Below, piece by piece: positions 34,698 through 45,889 of a stretch of 64,000 nucleotides of DNA. The notes under the pieces were generated by a model. That model searched no databases. It saw only the letters and a list, made by a program, of their open reading frames with translations, and was not told the DNA's origin. The position numbers were made by a program, and so were the translations under genes. Source of the DNA: Ophiosphaerella korrae (taxonomy: Eukaryota; Ascomycota; Dothideomycetes; Pleosporales; Phaeosphaeriaceae); contig JALNQF010000002.1 in the NCBI GenBank assembly GCA_028456385.1, positions 620,001 through 684,000 of the forward strand, written 5' to 3'. Every line of letters begins with the position of its first letter. Within the stretch, counting starts at the first letter, position 1.

Positions 34698-35283
34698 CTA
34701 CGGCGCTGGGTTCTCGCGCACGATATTCCGCACTTTCTTCTCGTATGCTGCCCTATCTTTCTTGAACAGGTTGAATGCGTCGGCCTGGGCGGGGGACTCG
34801 GGATTCGGCTCGTCGAGCAGACTCTGGATGCCGAGCAGGATTTCCTTGAGCGTAATGGCAGGCTTCCAGCCTTCTTCCTCATTGAGGATGGACAGGCAGA
34901 CGGTGCCAGAGGGGTAGACGTTAGGGTGGAAGAGCGGGGGCACGAATTTGCCTATGCACGACAGTTAGCATGGGGCGTTGGAGTGGTAGGTTGGGCGGGC
35001 ACGTACATTTGGGTGGCTTGGTGGGATATTCGTCGGGGAAGATGACTTCGAGCTTGAATAGGCCGCCGCCCCAGATTGTTTTTTCTTTGCCGGGGATGCC
35101 GCAGTCCCAGCGCTTTAGGTCCATTATGCCATTTGCACCGCGCATGGGTTTTGCGAAGAAGCCGAAAGGGTGGTCGCGTCGCCATTGCTTCCTGTGGGGA
35201 TGTTAGCGATGGGTAGATGCATTGGTGGTTTTGTGTGTGTACCTTTCCTCCGACAGCCGGTTCATGCAGAGTGTGCCGGACAT
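34698..35283 (-). CDS. ubc9: SUMO-conjugating enzyme E2 (UBC9)
   Basis: Three exons, complement(34698..34951, 35007..35191, 35243..35283), give 159 aa, the normal UBC9 length (157-158). The start [20 protein letters not shown] aligns with other UBC9 proteins, so the first ATG is preferred to the one six codons later. Diagnostic parts are HPFGFFAKP, the insert [21 protein letters not shown] that separates UBC9 from ubiquitin E2s, EYPTKPPKC, the HPN motif ([16 protein letters not shown]) and the active-site Cys94. It passes SUMO from the E1 to lysines in psi-K-x-E sites and is essential in most fungi. It shares a 443-bp divergent promoter with PEX19. Confidence 0.96.
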
Positions 35284-35726
35284 TGTTTCGTAAGGCTGAA
35301 CGCCCAGATGGTTGTGGCAGGGTGGTCGCACGCAGAAGTGCGGGCGGAAGGTGGCCGGTGGCGAAATTAGGGTGCAGTGTTGGTAATAGGTGATTGTGGA
35401 GCGGGAGATGCGGCGAGGGGCTTTATATGTGGGCAGGACACGCGGTGAGGGTGAGAGAGCGCTGGTCAAACTTTGGTGACGGGAGGTGAAGTTGGCTGTA
35501 TGGGCACGTGATGATCAATTGTCGAACAGCAGCCACGGCGCCGGGACGCGATTGAGGCTAGAACAACCGGCAAGGAAGCAACGCCCCGCGCTAAACCTTG
35601 CCCCGCCTGCCTTGTCGTGTCTGGTCGATGACGGGCCGAGGCATACCCCCTTCGTATTTGTTGCAGGTCCTGTGACTCCATAAACTCTAAACTTCACCCG
35701 AAGACAAGTAGCTATACAATCCAAAC
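35284..35726. other. Divergent promoter of UBC9 and PEX19
   Basis: A 443-bp interval between two start codons. It holds a CACGTGATG box at 35505-35513, a motif frequent in promoters of housekeeping genes in filamentous ascomycetes and bound in yeast by Cbf1-like factors. Reading frames inside it are shadows. Confidence 0.6.
35505..35510. promoter_or_regulatory. CACGTG(A) box in UBC9/PEX19 promoter
   Basis: CACGTGATG lies 222 bp upstream of the UBC9 ATG and 217 bp upstream of the PEX19 ATG, almost exactly midway. It could serve both genes; the factor is not known here. Confidence 0.4.
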
Positions 35727-36793
35727 ATGGCGGACGTGCCGGCAAAAAAAGAAGAGCAGGAACCTGCGAAGCCAGCAGCCGCGACGCCAGTAGCCGCGAG
35801 TGCCCCTCCCCCGGAAATCGCATCTGATCCCGAGGAAGACGGTCTCTCAGACCTCGACGATGTCCTCGACGAGTTCGCAAACACAAAGCTAGCGCCAAAA
35901 GCGCCTACAGCCAAGGCCCAAGACTCAAATGTATCTGCGCCCTCTGCCTCTGGCCCAGGGAGGCCCGAGGACATGTCGCCGGCCGAACTCCTGCTAGAAG
36001 ACGAAGAGGCGTTCGCAAAGCAGCTGCAGAAGGAGATGGAGAACATTCTCGGCCAAGGCGACTTTGGCAAGCAGTTCGAGGACATCATGAAGGAGATGAG
36101 CGAGGAAATGGGCGACGCGAATCCATTGGCGGCAGACCGACCATCTGCGCCAAAGCCCAAGGACGGCGAAAAGGCGAAGGAACCTGCGACTGCAGAGCAA
36201 GCCGAAACCGCTGCGAAAGCCGAAAAGTCGTTTCAAGAAACTATCAAAAGGACAATGGAGCGCATGCAGTCGTCTGGCGATGCTGCCGGTGCTGCTGCTG
36301 CGTCTTCATCGCAAGATGATATGTTGGCGCAAATGCTTGCGTCCATGGAGAGTGGTGGGTTTGGTGAAGGCAATGACGAGGACTTTAGCAAGATATTGAT
36401 GGGCATGATGGAGCAACTCACTAACAGGGAGATCCTCTATGAGCCCATGAAGGAGCTGAATGACAAGTTCCCGAAGTGGATGGAGGACAACAGTGCGAAA
36501 ACGGCAGAGGATGACTTGAAACGATACAAGGAGCAGCAGGTTCTGGTTAAAGAGATTACAGAGAGGTTTGAGAGGAAAGGGTACAGTGATGGGAACGCAG
36601 CCGATAGAGAATATATTGTAGAGAGGATGCAGAAGGTATGTATTACTTATCCTCATGGAACCCTAGTGGCTCTGGGTACTGATACAGTCTACAGATGCAA
36701 GCTGCTGGCTCGCCGCCACCTGATCTAGTTGGCGATATGAATGCTGCGCAAGAAGTGCTACAGGATATGGATCAGGGCTGTCCGACACAATAG
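35727..36793 (+). CDS. pex19: Peroxisomal membrane protein import receptor PEX19
   Basis: Two exons, 35727..36635 and 36695..36793, give 335 aa. The acidic N-terminus includes DGLSDLDDVLDEF, the PEX3-binding helix typical of PEX19. The middle is rich in Ala, Lys and Glu; the C-terminal helical domain (EILYEPMKELNDKFPKWMED, KRYKEQQVLVKEITERFE) binds membrane-protein targeting signals. The second exon ends in CPTQ, a CaaX box, so the protein should be farnesylated. It chaperones newly made peroxisomal membrane proteins in the cytosol and docks at PEX3. The 59-nt intron is essential: without it the frame ends early and loses the CaaX box. A run of SSSQDD and Ala repeats near residue 195 is low-complexity. 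Confidence 0.95.
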
Positions 36794-36939
36794 ATTGCCT
36801 GGCGCTGTAGCCAACGTGTTCTCCCTCCACAGATACCCAATGTACATATACCGCCATTACATCCGTTCTCAAGGCGTGAATGCTCTCTGAACACTGCGAC
36901 ATGGCAACTGAGTGTACACCATGACCACGAGATGTGTCT

Positions 36940-37680
36940 TCAACCATCAGTCATATCCATATCCATCGTGTCGTCGTAGGTTGAACCCCAACGTTGAGGG
37001 TGCTGTTGGCTCTGCTGGTCAACCATTGTCGCACACTCTATCAACAGCTCATCATAGTCCACATCATCACTGCCAAAATGCTGTGATTGGGCGTCGTCTT
37101 CCTGTTGTTGCTGTTCCATAGTAGCGATCATCTGTTGCAGCTCGTACTCTTCTTGCGCTGCGATGTAATCTGCCTCAGTCATTGCTGGTTGAAAATGTGT
37201 TGAATTATTCGTCCACTCCGGCAGAGGCTCATCTTCGATCAGCTTCTCAATGATACTGTCATCTTCTGGTGGGGCTTGTCGCAGCATCGCGGCTTCCCAG
37301 CGCTTTCGCTCCGACACAACGTCGAGTTGTTGAATCTACACGTCGTTAGTAATTGATTGGAACCAAATGAAAATATCCGCGCATACCTGTTCACCCCGCG
37401 ATTCCCATTTCTTATCCTCGCGTGTACTTTGAACCCGTTTGAAGAACATGTCTCTTCTCCGCTTGGCTGCCGCGTCACGCGTCTGTAATAGAGGATTTGG
37501 CTTATAGGGGCGTTGCTGGATCACTGGCTTTTTGGTGGATGATGGCGACAGCATGGTGAAGTCGAAAAGGCGTGGTGCGACATTGACAGAGCGCTCAGAC
37601 AGTGGTGATGACCGTGGTGGCGAATATGCGGTATAGTATTGCTGTCGCGGTGGGGAGGAAAAGGAGCTTGCGAGAAGCAT
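36940..37680 (-). CDS. Unknown fungal protein, polar with conserved-looking C-terminal motifs
   Basis: Two exons, complement(36940..37335, 37387..37680), give 229 aa; the 51-nt intron joins SRGEQ to IQQLDVVSERKRWEA. The ATG chosen (37680) starts MLLASSFSSPPRQQYYTAY. The first half is basic and Ser/Pro-rich with AAAKRRRDMFFKRVQ, a possible nuclear localisation signal. The second half is acidic: DDSIIEKLIEDEPLPEWT, MTEADYIAAQEEYELQQMI and DDVDYDELLIE, then a Met/Asp tail. No transmembrane helix or catalytic motif is visible and I do not recognise the family. Its position between housekeeping genes and its coherent exon structure support a real gene. It is tail-to-tail with PEX19, 147 bp apart. 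Confidence 0.75.
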
Positions 37681-39540
37681 TGTGTGCAATTTTAACAGGA
37701 TTTGGTGGTGCCGAGAGAAGGAAGAGTGTGAGAGGATGTGTGGTAGGGGTGGGAGATGGTTAAAGTAATGATTCGATTTGATGTGGACGAGGTTGGGAGC
37801 AGGTGATGCGCACTTCGCGAAACGCGTCGAGAAAGCGCGCTAGGCTTATCGATTGCATAAACGCGCTGGACCAACAACATGGTCACATGACTTTTAACAC
37901 CACCCTTGTGGAACGTCCAGATGTCAAAAAATGAAACGCCTTTTCTGATGAGCCCAGACAATTTGATGAGATAAGCACGCTCAATAATACATTGCTTAGC
38001 TTATCAAAGAAGTGTCTCGTTTTTATTGACATCTGGTACAGGTAGTAAATTGCCTCGGTCATCAGAAAAAAGTGCCCAGTTCTTTTTTTTGTTTGGTCAC
38101 TGGCGTACCCTTGAGCTCCAGATTTAAAATCTCGCATGTCCATGATCCTTTGAACAACACACTAGTTGACAATATACAGAAATATACTAGATCATCTAAG
38201 GTGTGTCATATCCGTATCTCGATTCCCAAGAACTCGGGGGAGGCATAAGTTGGCCGAGCCCACACGGGGCGTCCTTCCTGGGCAATCGGTCAGCTCGCTG
38301 CGGGGTAGGCTGGCGCCTGAGCCACAAAGAATAGGAAGACGAATCAGCACTGACCATTCAGATGCCACATTCCCATTCCAACGCCCAACATCCACATCCA
38401 CCACCTGTCTTCTTTGTAAGGTTTGCCTACGCCCCCGCACCCTTGTACGCCAGCTAGTGTATCCAAACGTGGGCATTTCTGCGGTGGAGGGGTGAGTTCC
38501 GGACGGCCTCGGATGGCCCCGGTCAGATCCACACGTCAAAGTGCGGAAGCGCTAACAAGCCGCCATCTCAGTGCCCTAGTATTGTGAATGTCCCCGAACT
38601 GGATCACACAGGGTGTAGGCGCTTCATTTTAAATCGAATCTAGCCGTCAAGGTGATCAGGGAGACGTGAAATGTTTACAGCCCGTGCGCACCGATAACTC
38701 ACTATCCAACTAAAATCATACGTCCTAGGCGATTCCTCTGGCAGTCGTGCAGTCACTGTCTGGTTGAACTGCCTTATATCCTAAATGAGGATCTCATACG
38801 TTTATCCTGCATGCAGGGTCCATATCTCTTCACTGCGCACAAAAAATGTACTAGTCAGGCTGTGATTAGGTTGCGCTTAGTTTGAGGTTCGCTTCGCGGG
38901 CTGCAAGGTTGCGCTTACTGCAAGATTGTGCCAACTGCAAGGTTATGCAAACTGCAAGGTTATGCAAACTGCAAGGTTATGCAAACTGCAAGGTTGTGCA
39001 GCAACGGTGAAGCGGGCACATGTATCCTAGAATGAAGTATGGCACTAAAAATTCCTGGAAAGTTTTGCGATGCTTTGGGATTCTGATGGTCTGTATATGT
39101 CTAACCCAGTTAGATTATTGATATCAACATGCGGGTGGCCTTTGTCAAAGCTAGCTGGTGATCTATACACCCGTGAACCCTGGACATTGGGTAGGGTTAA
39201 TTGCCTGGACCAGGAATGAAAAGAAACAGGCGACGAGATGGAAATGTAATAGACAAACCATCCTAGCTACTATCTGCATGGTCAAGATGCAGCAGGGGAT
39301 ACTGTGGGTAATTCGTGGGCACAGCCCGCATGGGTCCACACGCGGACGCGGATCTGACATGTCAGAGAAAGCCACCCATGGTAACTTTACTCGATTATAA
39401 ATAACCCTTCATTGCGCACTTCAGTATAGGCAATATTCATTCACGTCCTTCTGTTACCGCTGATTTCCTCCTAAGAATAGTGCAGCCTTTTGGCATCTCG
39501 TTTGTTCCCTCCGTCAACGTTTTGTTGAATTTACACCACA
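37681..39540. other. Intergenic with tandem repeat
   Basis: About 1.9 kb. It holds the promoter of the 36.9-37.7 kb gene, then DNA without credible frames, and the 17-bp repeat array listed separately at 38901. The last 170 bp before 39541 are C/T-rich, as expected for the leader of the small gene there. Confidence 0.5.
38901..39002. repeat. 17-bp tandem repeat, six units
   Basis: Six head-to-tail copies of CTGCAAGGTTATGCAAA, starting at 38901, 38918, 38935, 38952, 38969 and 38986. The three central copies (38935-38985) are identical; the outer ones differ at a few bases, and a very degenerate copy precedes 38901. Each unit contains the word TGCAA twice. The repeat is non-coding. Confidence 0.9.
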
Positions 39541-39890
39541 ATGCCGGGTGCCAGTGACAGCTCTCTTGTTATAGCTTTCGGCGTCTTCAGCCTCATCGCT
39601 ACTCTGGCTGGTCTGCACTATAGAGATTCACTTTGCTGCCTTTGCTGTCGCACTCTTCTTAGAGCATGGCATCAGGGTATGTCTATGAGTGCCAATTTGG
39701 TGGTCTTGAATGAAGAGTAATTTTTAATGTAGATCTTGATCTCGAGGCGATAGCTGGCCTACAGCATGCGCCAAGTAGGCTTCATGGTGGCGCAGGTATT
39801 GAACTTCAACCACAACCAAGCTTTCCAATATACCTGGACACTTCCAGACCAAACACCTTGGCTTCGGAAAACGATACTGCGAACCCCTGA
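39541..39890 (+). CDS. Small single-pass membrane protein, unknown
   Basis: Two short exons, 39541..39676 and 39733..39890, give 97 aa; the 56-nt GT-AG intron splits an Asp codon. The first exon encodes a hydrophobic helix (SSLVIAFGVFSLIATLAGLH) followed by RDSLCCLCCR, a Cys cluster next to Arg that could be palmitoylated. The second exon is polar (DLDLEAIAGLQHAPSRLHGG) and ends with a proline/serine-rich tail. A C/T-rich leader precedes the ATG. Both exons are too short to be found by simple frame searches. I do not recognise the family; type and location resemble short fungal membrane proteins of unknown role near HET genes. Confidence 0.6.
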
Positions 39891-41326
39891 CGCCTCTATA
39901 TATGATATTGTGATATCAGGGAGCAGTCACCATATATGAACAATATCATATAGATTGATCTTACGCTTATTCTCTTTTTGGCAGACAGCTAAAAAACCGT
40001 GGGTTGGCTTTAATATGAAGCCCATATGATTGCTATTTCACATATTGAACTTAGGCAAGCCTCTCTGCCAGAGGCGAAGGTTCTGTATCATTGGTAAGGC
40101 GCTACCTACTTGCCGAAGACACATCATTTGTTGCAAATAAGCCTGCCTAGGGGCGTATCTAACCATCAAATCAGGCCACAATATATCAAGGAATACGGGG
40201 CTTTGCATCACGAAAGTTCAGCCAAGGGCTACCCAATCATCCCATCGCCCCTTATCAGGCGTTACCATTCTCAAAAGTCACCTGAATACATATTTAGAGA
40301 AAGAACATTGGAGGCATGAGATTGAGATATCCTCAAACGCTCTAGCCGTCTTCAAGGGAGGGATGCCTATATCAAATGAATCATTTCTCTCGCGTGCTTA
40401 AGAGAAATCTGGGGGTCGATGACCAGTTTTGCTCAAAGCCACAAAGGACAGACATTTCGATTTTAAGTGACTGAAAAACTCAAGGAAAAGGAAAGACAGC
40501 TCCTAGCTTAGTATAGATTGGCCCTTTATCCTTCAACACAATTCATCATCGCAGTAAAATTCGCCTAAATGATGTGTTTAGCATAGAAGTGTGTAAATTT
40601 CATCTTGGTTCTTGGTATTTGAGTAACTATCTCGAAAAATGTTTCAGTATTCAGTCAGTTGATAAGTATAATACAGCCATCTACGCGATCTTTATCGTGA
40701 GTTTTCCCCCGCACCGCTCCTGGCAGCCGTCTTACCGAACCGGTACATCCAGTACGGTATTGGAGGCTCGTGTCCTCCAGAGCCTGAGTTTGGCCACATA
40801 TGGCTCAGTGCTCAATCAACAACTATTTTTCGCTCTCCCATCAAATTCAGTATATCTCGGCCGTGATTACATGCTGATACGCTATTCCCTGGTAGCTTCG
40901 TGTGGAGATCCGAAGGCGCCCACTTCTCCGCCGTACCAACGGCTGACCCTGATTATGAAGATACAATCAAAAGCTTGTCAGAGTAAAAGCACCACCTAGG
41001 CAGTCTTTAGTTATTGCTATTAGTATCTATTTAGGAATACAGTAGATACAGGAGGGTGTAAGTAAATACAATGCCTTAGCTTGACAAGCTGATTAGGCAA
41101 GTTACCAAGGCTTATCAGCCTAGCATGGCTACGGGGGAGATCGCAGCCAAAACCAATATTCTCATGGGTACCACAAAATCTCGCTACCCCCATTCCAACT
41201 GTTATCGTGTTGCAGCAAATACACCAGGCGCCTCACAACCATCACCTAACTGCCTTTTGTCCCCGCGCTAGGCATAGCTGATGAGGTAGTTTCGTTAAAG
41301 GCCGCAGGGCCCACACCCAGAATATC
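39891..41326. other. Intergenic, AT-rich
   Basis: About 1.4 kb without a credible gene. A frame at 40574-40999 lacks a domain. Direct and inverted word repeats around TTAGGCAAGTTACCAAGGCTT (41090-41110) are short and isolated. This may be decayed DNA. Confidence 0.45.
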
Positions 41327-43585
41327 ATGAACAGACTAAGATTGCTTCATTCGACGCTTAGTAAATTTAGAAGCTCAGTTAATACAAATACTTTGAACGC
41401 ATTGCGATGCTTACGTAACCCTTTTCCAACTCTACGCACACCCGGCTGGCTGATGGCGAGACAAAAACATCTTTACAAGACCGAAGCTCGATGGGCGCTG
41501 AACTTTAGTTCAAACCGAAGCATTTTCTGGAGAAAGAACCCCAGCACTTTGGAAGCGTACCTGGTAGTTGGTATATTCACCATTGGGTTACCAATAATAT
41601 TGCCCTTGGCTGGTGTGGTTTGGATGGAGGCATGTTCTCCTACACACTCCGAGGAACTAGAAGATACAATATTCAGCAATCTAGAAGCCATCATGTTCGC
41701 CACACCCGAAGTTCTAAAGCCTTATGTTAGTCAATATTGTTCGTTGCTTAACAATAATGATATCAGGGTTCTTGTTCTGCGCAGGAGAAATCGACATTCA
41801 CATTGATCTGAAGCACATTTCTCTTCACGAACAGCGCCCAAAGCATGAGGCACTATCATATGCTTGGGGTGGCCCATCGCCGGTGCATGTTATCTCCAAT
41901 TCCAACAAGCCAATAGCAGTAGCAGCGAACCTGTTCTCGGCTTTAGAGCACCTCGGGTATCGCGGTATCAACTGCATCCTCTGGATTAATGCACTCTATA
42001 TTGACCAAAGCGATATAGAAGAGCGCAGCCAGCAAGCCCGGCTCATGGGAGACATATTTCCCAAAGCTGATAGAGTCGTAGTATGGCTAGGTGAAAAGGC
42101 GGACGACGTGGAAGAGGCATTTCGGGAAATCACTTCTATTTATTGTTATTTTTAGAATAAGAGCGGGAGTGTAAGCGAGTATACAACGTAACCGGCACGT
42201 GAAATTCCTCCTGCCCTAACACGATCAGTCGACTGTACCCGCTTTGACACATTCGATTGGCGGCCCATCAAAAGGCTACTTCGACGGTCATGGTTCTACC
42301 GTTTGTGGGTGGTCTAGGAGGTCGGAAATGCAAAACGTGCTATTGCGATATGTGGAAATGCTGTAATCTCTTGCCGCACTCTATCAGGAGCACTAGCATA
42401 TTTACAGCGTTATGGTCTGGCATCAAAATATTTCGATCAAAAGTGCCTTCACGCTTGTAGAAACGTGAGAATTATGGAGCAAAAGCGGACTCAGTTGGCC
42501 CAGGAGCCACTTTTTATGGTAATACTTACAAATTCTTACGGTGGCTGCTCCGATCCAAGGGGCAAGGTATTTGCAATGATGAGTATTGCCCAGGGAAGAG
42601 ATTCCTTTGATCGGGAAGTAAGCATTGACTATTCTTTATCCGTTTCAGAACTTTTCAAGAGGTTTAGTGTATTGGACATCCTCCTATATAACAGTTTGCG
42701 CTCGTTATCCTGCGCAACTCCTGAGACAAGAGATCCATACTGCCAACTCCCCTGCTTTCTTGGGTGCCTGACTGGACTCGACTCAGGAATACCGCTTTAC
42801 CGGTCAAATACAAAGACACAAATAGATATTCTGCAGCTGGGAGCACTAAGGGGGAAGTATGGTTCATCCAAAATAGAGAAATACTCCACGTCAAGGGCAC
42901 GATAGTCGACAATACCCATGTCATTTTCTCAACAACTGAATTGGCCAATACAAGGTCTCTGCTCAGCGTAGGCAATACCATTATTGGGCAGGTGGACTCG
43001 ATGAACTAGTGGCTGCTAGAGTGCTGGCAAATAGCAACAGCTGGTAATTCCATGCCTCCCAAATTGTATAATGCCTTTTGGAGGACTATGATCTGTGGTC
43101 TCACCGAGGATGGGCATCCTGCACCCCGAACTTACTCTAAATACTTCCTGGAGTATATCGGCTTTATGCGTGAGGCTCCAGCAAACCTTGATTGTTATCT
43201 GAATACGAAATACCCAACATATCCTTCCGCCCGAGGTTATTTCTCAAAGATTTTCACTGCAGAAGCAAATGGCGCATCAAACGCTTTCCGTAACTGGTTT
43301 AACAGCGATTTCAAAGCTAAATCAAAAATCGAGCCTGCTTTACACAAATGATCTACTTTTCGCCGATTCTGCCGCACTGAAGGCGGTCGTATTGCCCGTG
43401 TTCCCGAAGAGATGGCTGTCGGAGACTCAATCTACGTTTTGCATGGATCTGAAGTACCATGTGTGCTGAGGCTACAAGAAGATGGGACTTTTAGTGTTAT
43501 TGGAGAGTGTTATGTTCATGGGATTATGCATGGAGAGGCGCTGGAGCTTCCTCAACATAAACCTGAAGTGCCTAGACTTCGATAA
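41327..43585 (+). pseudogene. HET-domain gene with premature stops and frameshifts
   Basis: An ordered HET protein: an N-terminal part with a membrane helix (AYLVVGIFTIGLPIILPLAG), then HEALSYAWGG, LWINALYIDQSD, KADRVVVWLGEKAD, RRSWFYRLWVV, DPRGKVFAMMSI, LSWVPDWTRL and the C-terminal block GDSIYVLHGSEVPCVLRL ... GECYVHGIMHGEALELP. It cannot be translated in one piece. A frameshift lies near 41778; TAG and TAA stops at 42153 and 42189; TAG at 42315; another shift near 42740; TAG at 43007; TGA at 43349. The TAG at 42315 stands where nearly all HET proteins have Gln (RLWVVQE), so it fits a CAG to TAG change. No plausible introns remove the set. Function, if ever active, was allorecognition cell death. 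Confidence 0.85.
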
Positions 43586-43827
43586 TGGGAGTTGAAATGT
43601 ATATTTTGAGGTCTAGGTATAACACCTTTTTTTGGGAGTTTAAGTAAAAATGGATTAATGAGGTTCACGCCACCGAGAGCCACGCCTAAACCCCACCAAA
43701 AATCTGAAATCTTGATCTAAGATAAGCAAATTTTCAGTTCCACGATATATCCTCATATCACACTTACACTAGTGAATATTCGATACTCCTTGAACTGGGG
43801 AAATAGTTCTGGATTATCCCATAACAG

Positions 43828-44829
43828 TCATGCAAGTGCTTCGTATGCAACATTGTGTAGTTTAATTGATACCACCACTTCGCAAACTTGCAAAAATGTG
43901 TCAACCACCTGCTCGCGCGTGAAGTTTGAATCGTATGGTACTCTCTGGAAATCGAATGCGGGACAGAACAATTCCTGGACGTCAATCACAAGAGCACGCA
44001 CCTGACACTGTATGTCCTCTCGGACTAGCTTGACGACTTCCGATAATTTCCTCTTATCTAGTTTAACCTTGAAAGCAAGCCGAGTACAGCAAAGGGGTAC
44101 TGTTGTGAACTCTGATTGAACTTGTAAACAACCATTCATCACACTTTACATCACTTATGCTCATACAACCCCTAGTAATACATGTTCATGCTTTCGACAG
44201 AGGACACCTGGATCTGGATTACCATTGACTGAAAACTTTTTCCCTTGCTTAATGATTATAGCAATGAATGTTATTCTTCGACTTCAAATAATTTCTCGCT
44301 TCGCCATTTGTCGTTTACAAGAACTATGGATCCGCGCTCTCATATTCCCCTCCTTTGTCCTCGAGATTGAAGTTGAATCGTGTCTCAGCAATAAAACACC
44401 CATGTGCTTCACAAAGGCGGAATTCATCCCATTGAAATAACGGTAGATTTGTATTGGCATTACCTAGGTACGATGAGTCGACGACAAGAATTTATGGAGA
44501 ATTGATTTAAATATAAATGCAATGTACAATGACATACTTTGTCAGTTAAATAAATCTATCGATGAATGGAAATATCAATAACGAGCCCTTGTTCTAATAA
44601 GCTTAGCACACAGCTGAATAAATTTTTCACCAAATAACGCTTTACCCTCGTGGTCTGGAAACCCAGCACCATATAGCTCCAAGCAAATTACTTGCCGCAC
44701 GAGAAGGCAATTTCGACTGTCGAATCCATCTTTACCTTGATGCTCGTTGTTCATCACCGATCTCTGCTTCACCGTGAGAGTCTCGTTACTGGTGCAGTAT
44801 AAATCGCTCGTTTTTCTTCCGTTTAACAT
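43828..44829 (-). pseudogene. Possible degraded gene of unknown family
   Basis: Three collinear minus-strand blocks have protein-like composition in a region otherwise full of stops. Block 1 (ATG 44829 to 44575) includes SRNCLLVRQVICLELYGAGF. Block 2 (about 44480-44310) includes PLFQWDEFRLCEAHGCFIAE and ends in TAG. Block 3 (ATG 44139 to 43828) includes REDIQCQVRALVIDVQELFC. Between blocks 2 and 3 several stops intervene. No introns could be placed with confidence. The family is not recognised. It may be a dead gene next to the dead HET gene, or chance. Confidence 0.3.
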
Positions 44830-44919
44830 TATCTATGCATCATCTTCACTGTTTTATTTAGTAACTTCTTTCATGTAGTTCAAAATTTCAGTACGGTATT
44901 AGTGCTAGCTATCGAGAAC

Positions 44920-44952
44920 ATCATCATCATCATCATCATCATTATCATCATT
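44920..44952. repeat. ATC trinucleotide microsatellite
   Basis: About eleven ATC/TCA units with one ATT interruption, in non-coding DNA upstream of the possible degraded gene. Confidence 0.85.
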
Positions 44953-45415
44953 ACAAAAAGTGTCAATCTTAGCAATTCGGACAAGCTTGAAATACTCACC
45001 ATGCACAATGTTACTACTCTAACGGACCCAAAGAGTTGAATATTATGGCCGAGTGATATTTGAAACTTCCTGTATTAACTACGCAAGATGCCAATACAAA
45101 AATTGTGAAATTACTAACGATGGCGACAATCCGGCCCAATATTTAGGAGACGATATCATGAAATATGTGCATAACTCGGAAATGGGGTTGAATTTGATCT
45201 TTCCTCACAATGGACGGACCATCCCAAATGTATATCTAAGCACTGTGTTGCCCATAATGTGTTTCCTACCCCTTTGTACGAGTCCACACGTACGTGGGGA
45301 GAGCATGGCCCACTAGCCCGCTGTGCAATCCATCGCCAAAGACTCTTAACTGCACCATAACCCATTATAGCCCAAGCGACTGGAAACTATGGCTGCCCTG
45401 ACGGTATGCAGGCCA

Positions 45416-45889
45416 CTACGTAACCAACAACCAGATGATGGCAACTACTGCTGCCGCACACGCGAGCACGAGCATGCTGAGGAGAAACACTCCAATCCAA
45501 TCAGCCCAGTCATCCAAGTTGATGTCTCCCCCTCGATCGTTATCATCCAAATGCCATGCTTCGCGAATCTCTGCCGGGAGTGGACGCAGAGGTCCTTCGC
45601 CTTTAGGCCTCACAGTTTGATCTCCCCAATCTCCTGAACCCTCACCGTCGTCCATTGGCGGAGCAACGTGCATCAGCATTGGCACATGCTCTGAAGGTCT
45701 GGAGTCATATGATTGGAGGGTGGTGGTTGACCGTCGTGGGCGTTCGTTCGTTGCGCAGAGTCCGTGTATCGGTGATGCGATCCCGCTGCTCATGTAGGAG
45801 CCTCCGACATAAACATGGCTTGCTCTAGGAGTCTCGTCATCATCGCTTTCTGTCTCGTTAAAAAGAGGACTCGTATAAAATTGTGCCAT
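45416..45889 (-). CDS. Tail-anchored small membrane protein, unknown
   Basis: Intronless gene of 157 aa from the ATG at 45889. The long N-terminal part is polar and acidic (NETESDDDETPRASHVYVGG, PMDDGEGSGDWGDQTV) and Pro-containing. Residues about 130-155 form one hydrophobic helix (WIGVFLLSMLVLACAAAVVA) that ends two or three residues before the stop, so a tail-anchored or single-pass topology is likely, with the bulk in the cytosol. DNDRGGDINLDDWADW just before the helix looks conserved. No known domain is recognised. The leader has GA and GT microsatellites. Codon use is like the neighbours, so I consider it a real gene. Confidence 0.65.
   Translation of the reverse strand: MAQFYTSPLFNETESDDDETPRASHVYVGGSYMSSGIASPIHGLCATNERPRRSTTTLQSYDSRPSEHVPMLMHVAPPMDDGEGSGDWGDQTVRPKGEGPLRPLPAEIREAWHLDDNDRGGDINLDDWADWIGVFLLSMLVLACAAAVVAIIWLLVT

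Noticed and set aside
38901..39002. Possible CRISPR-like array
   Set aside because: Units are contiguous with no spacers, the host is a fungus and no cas genes are present; it is a simple minisatellite.
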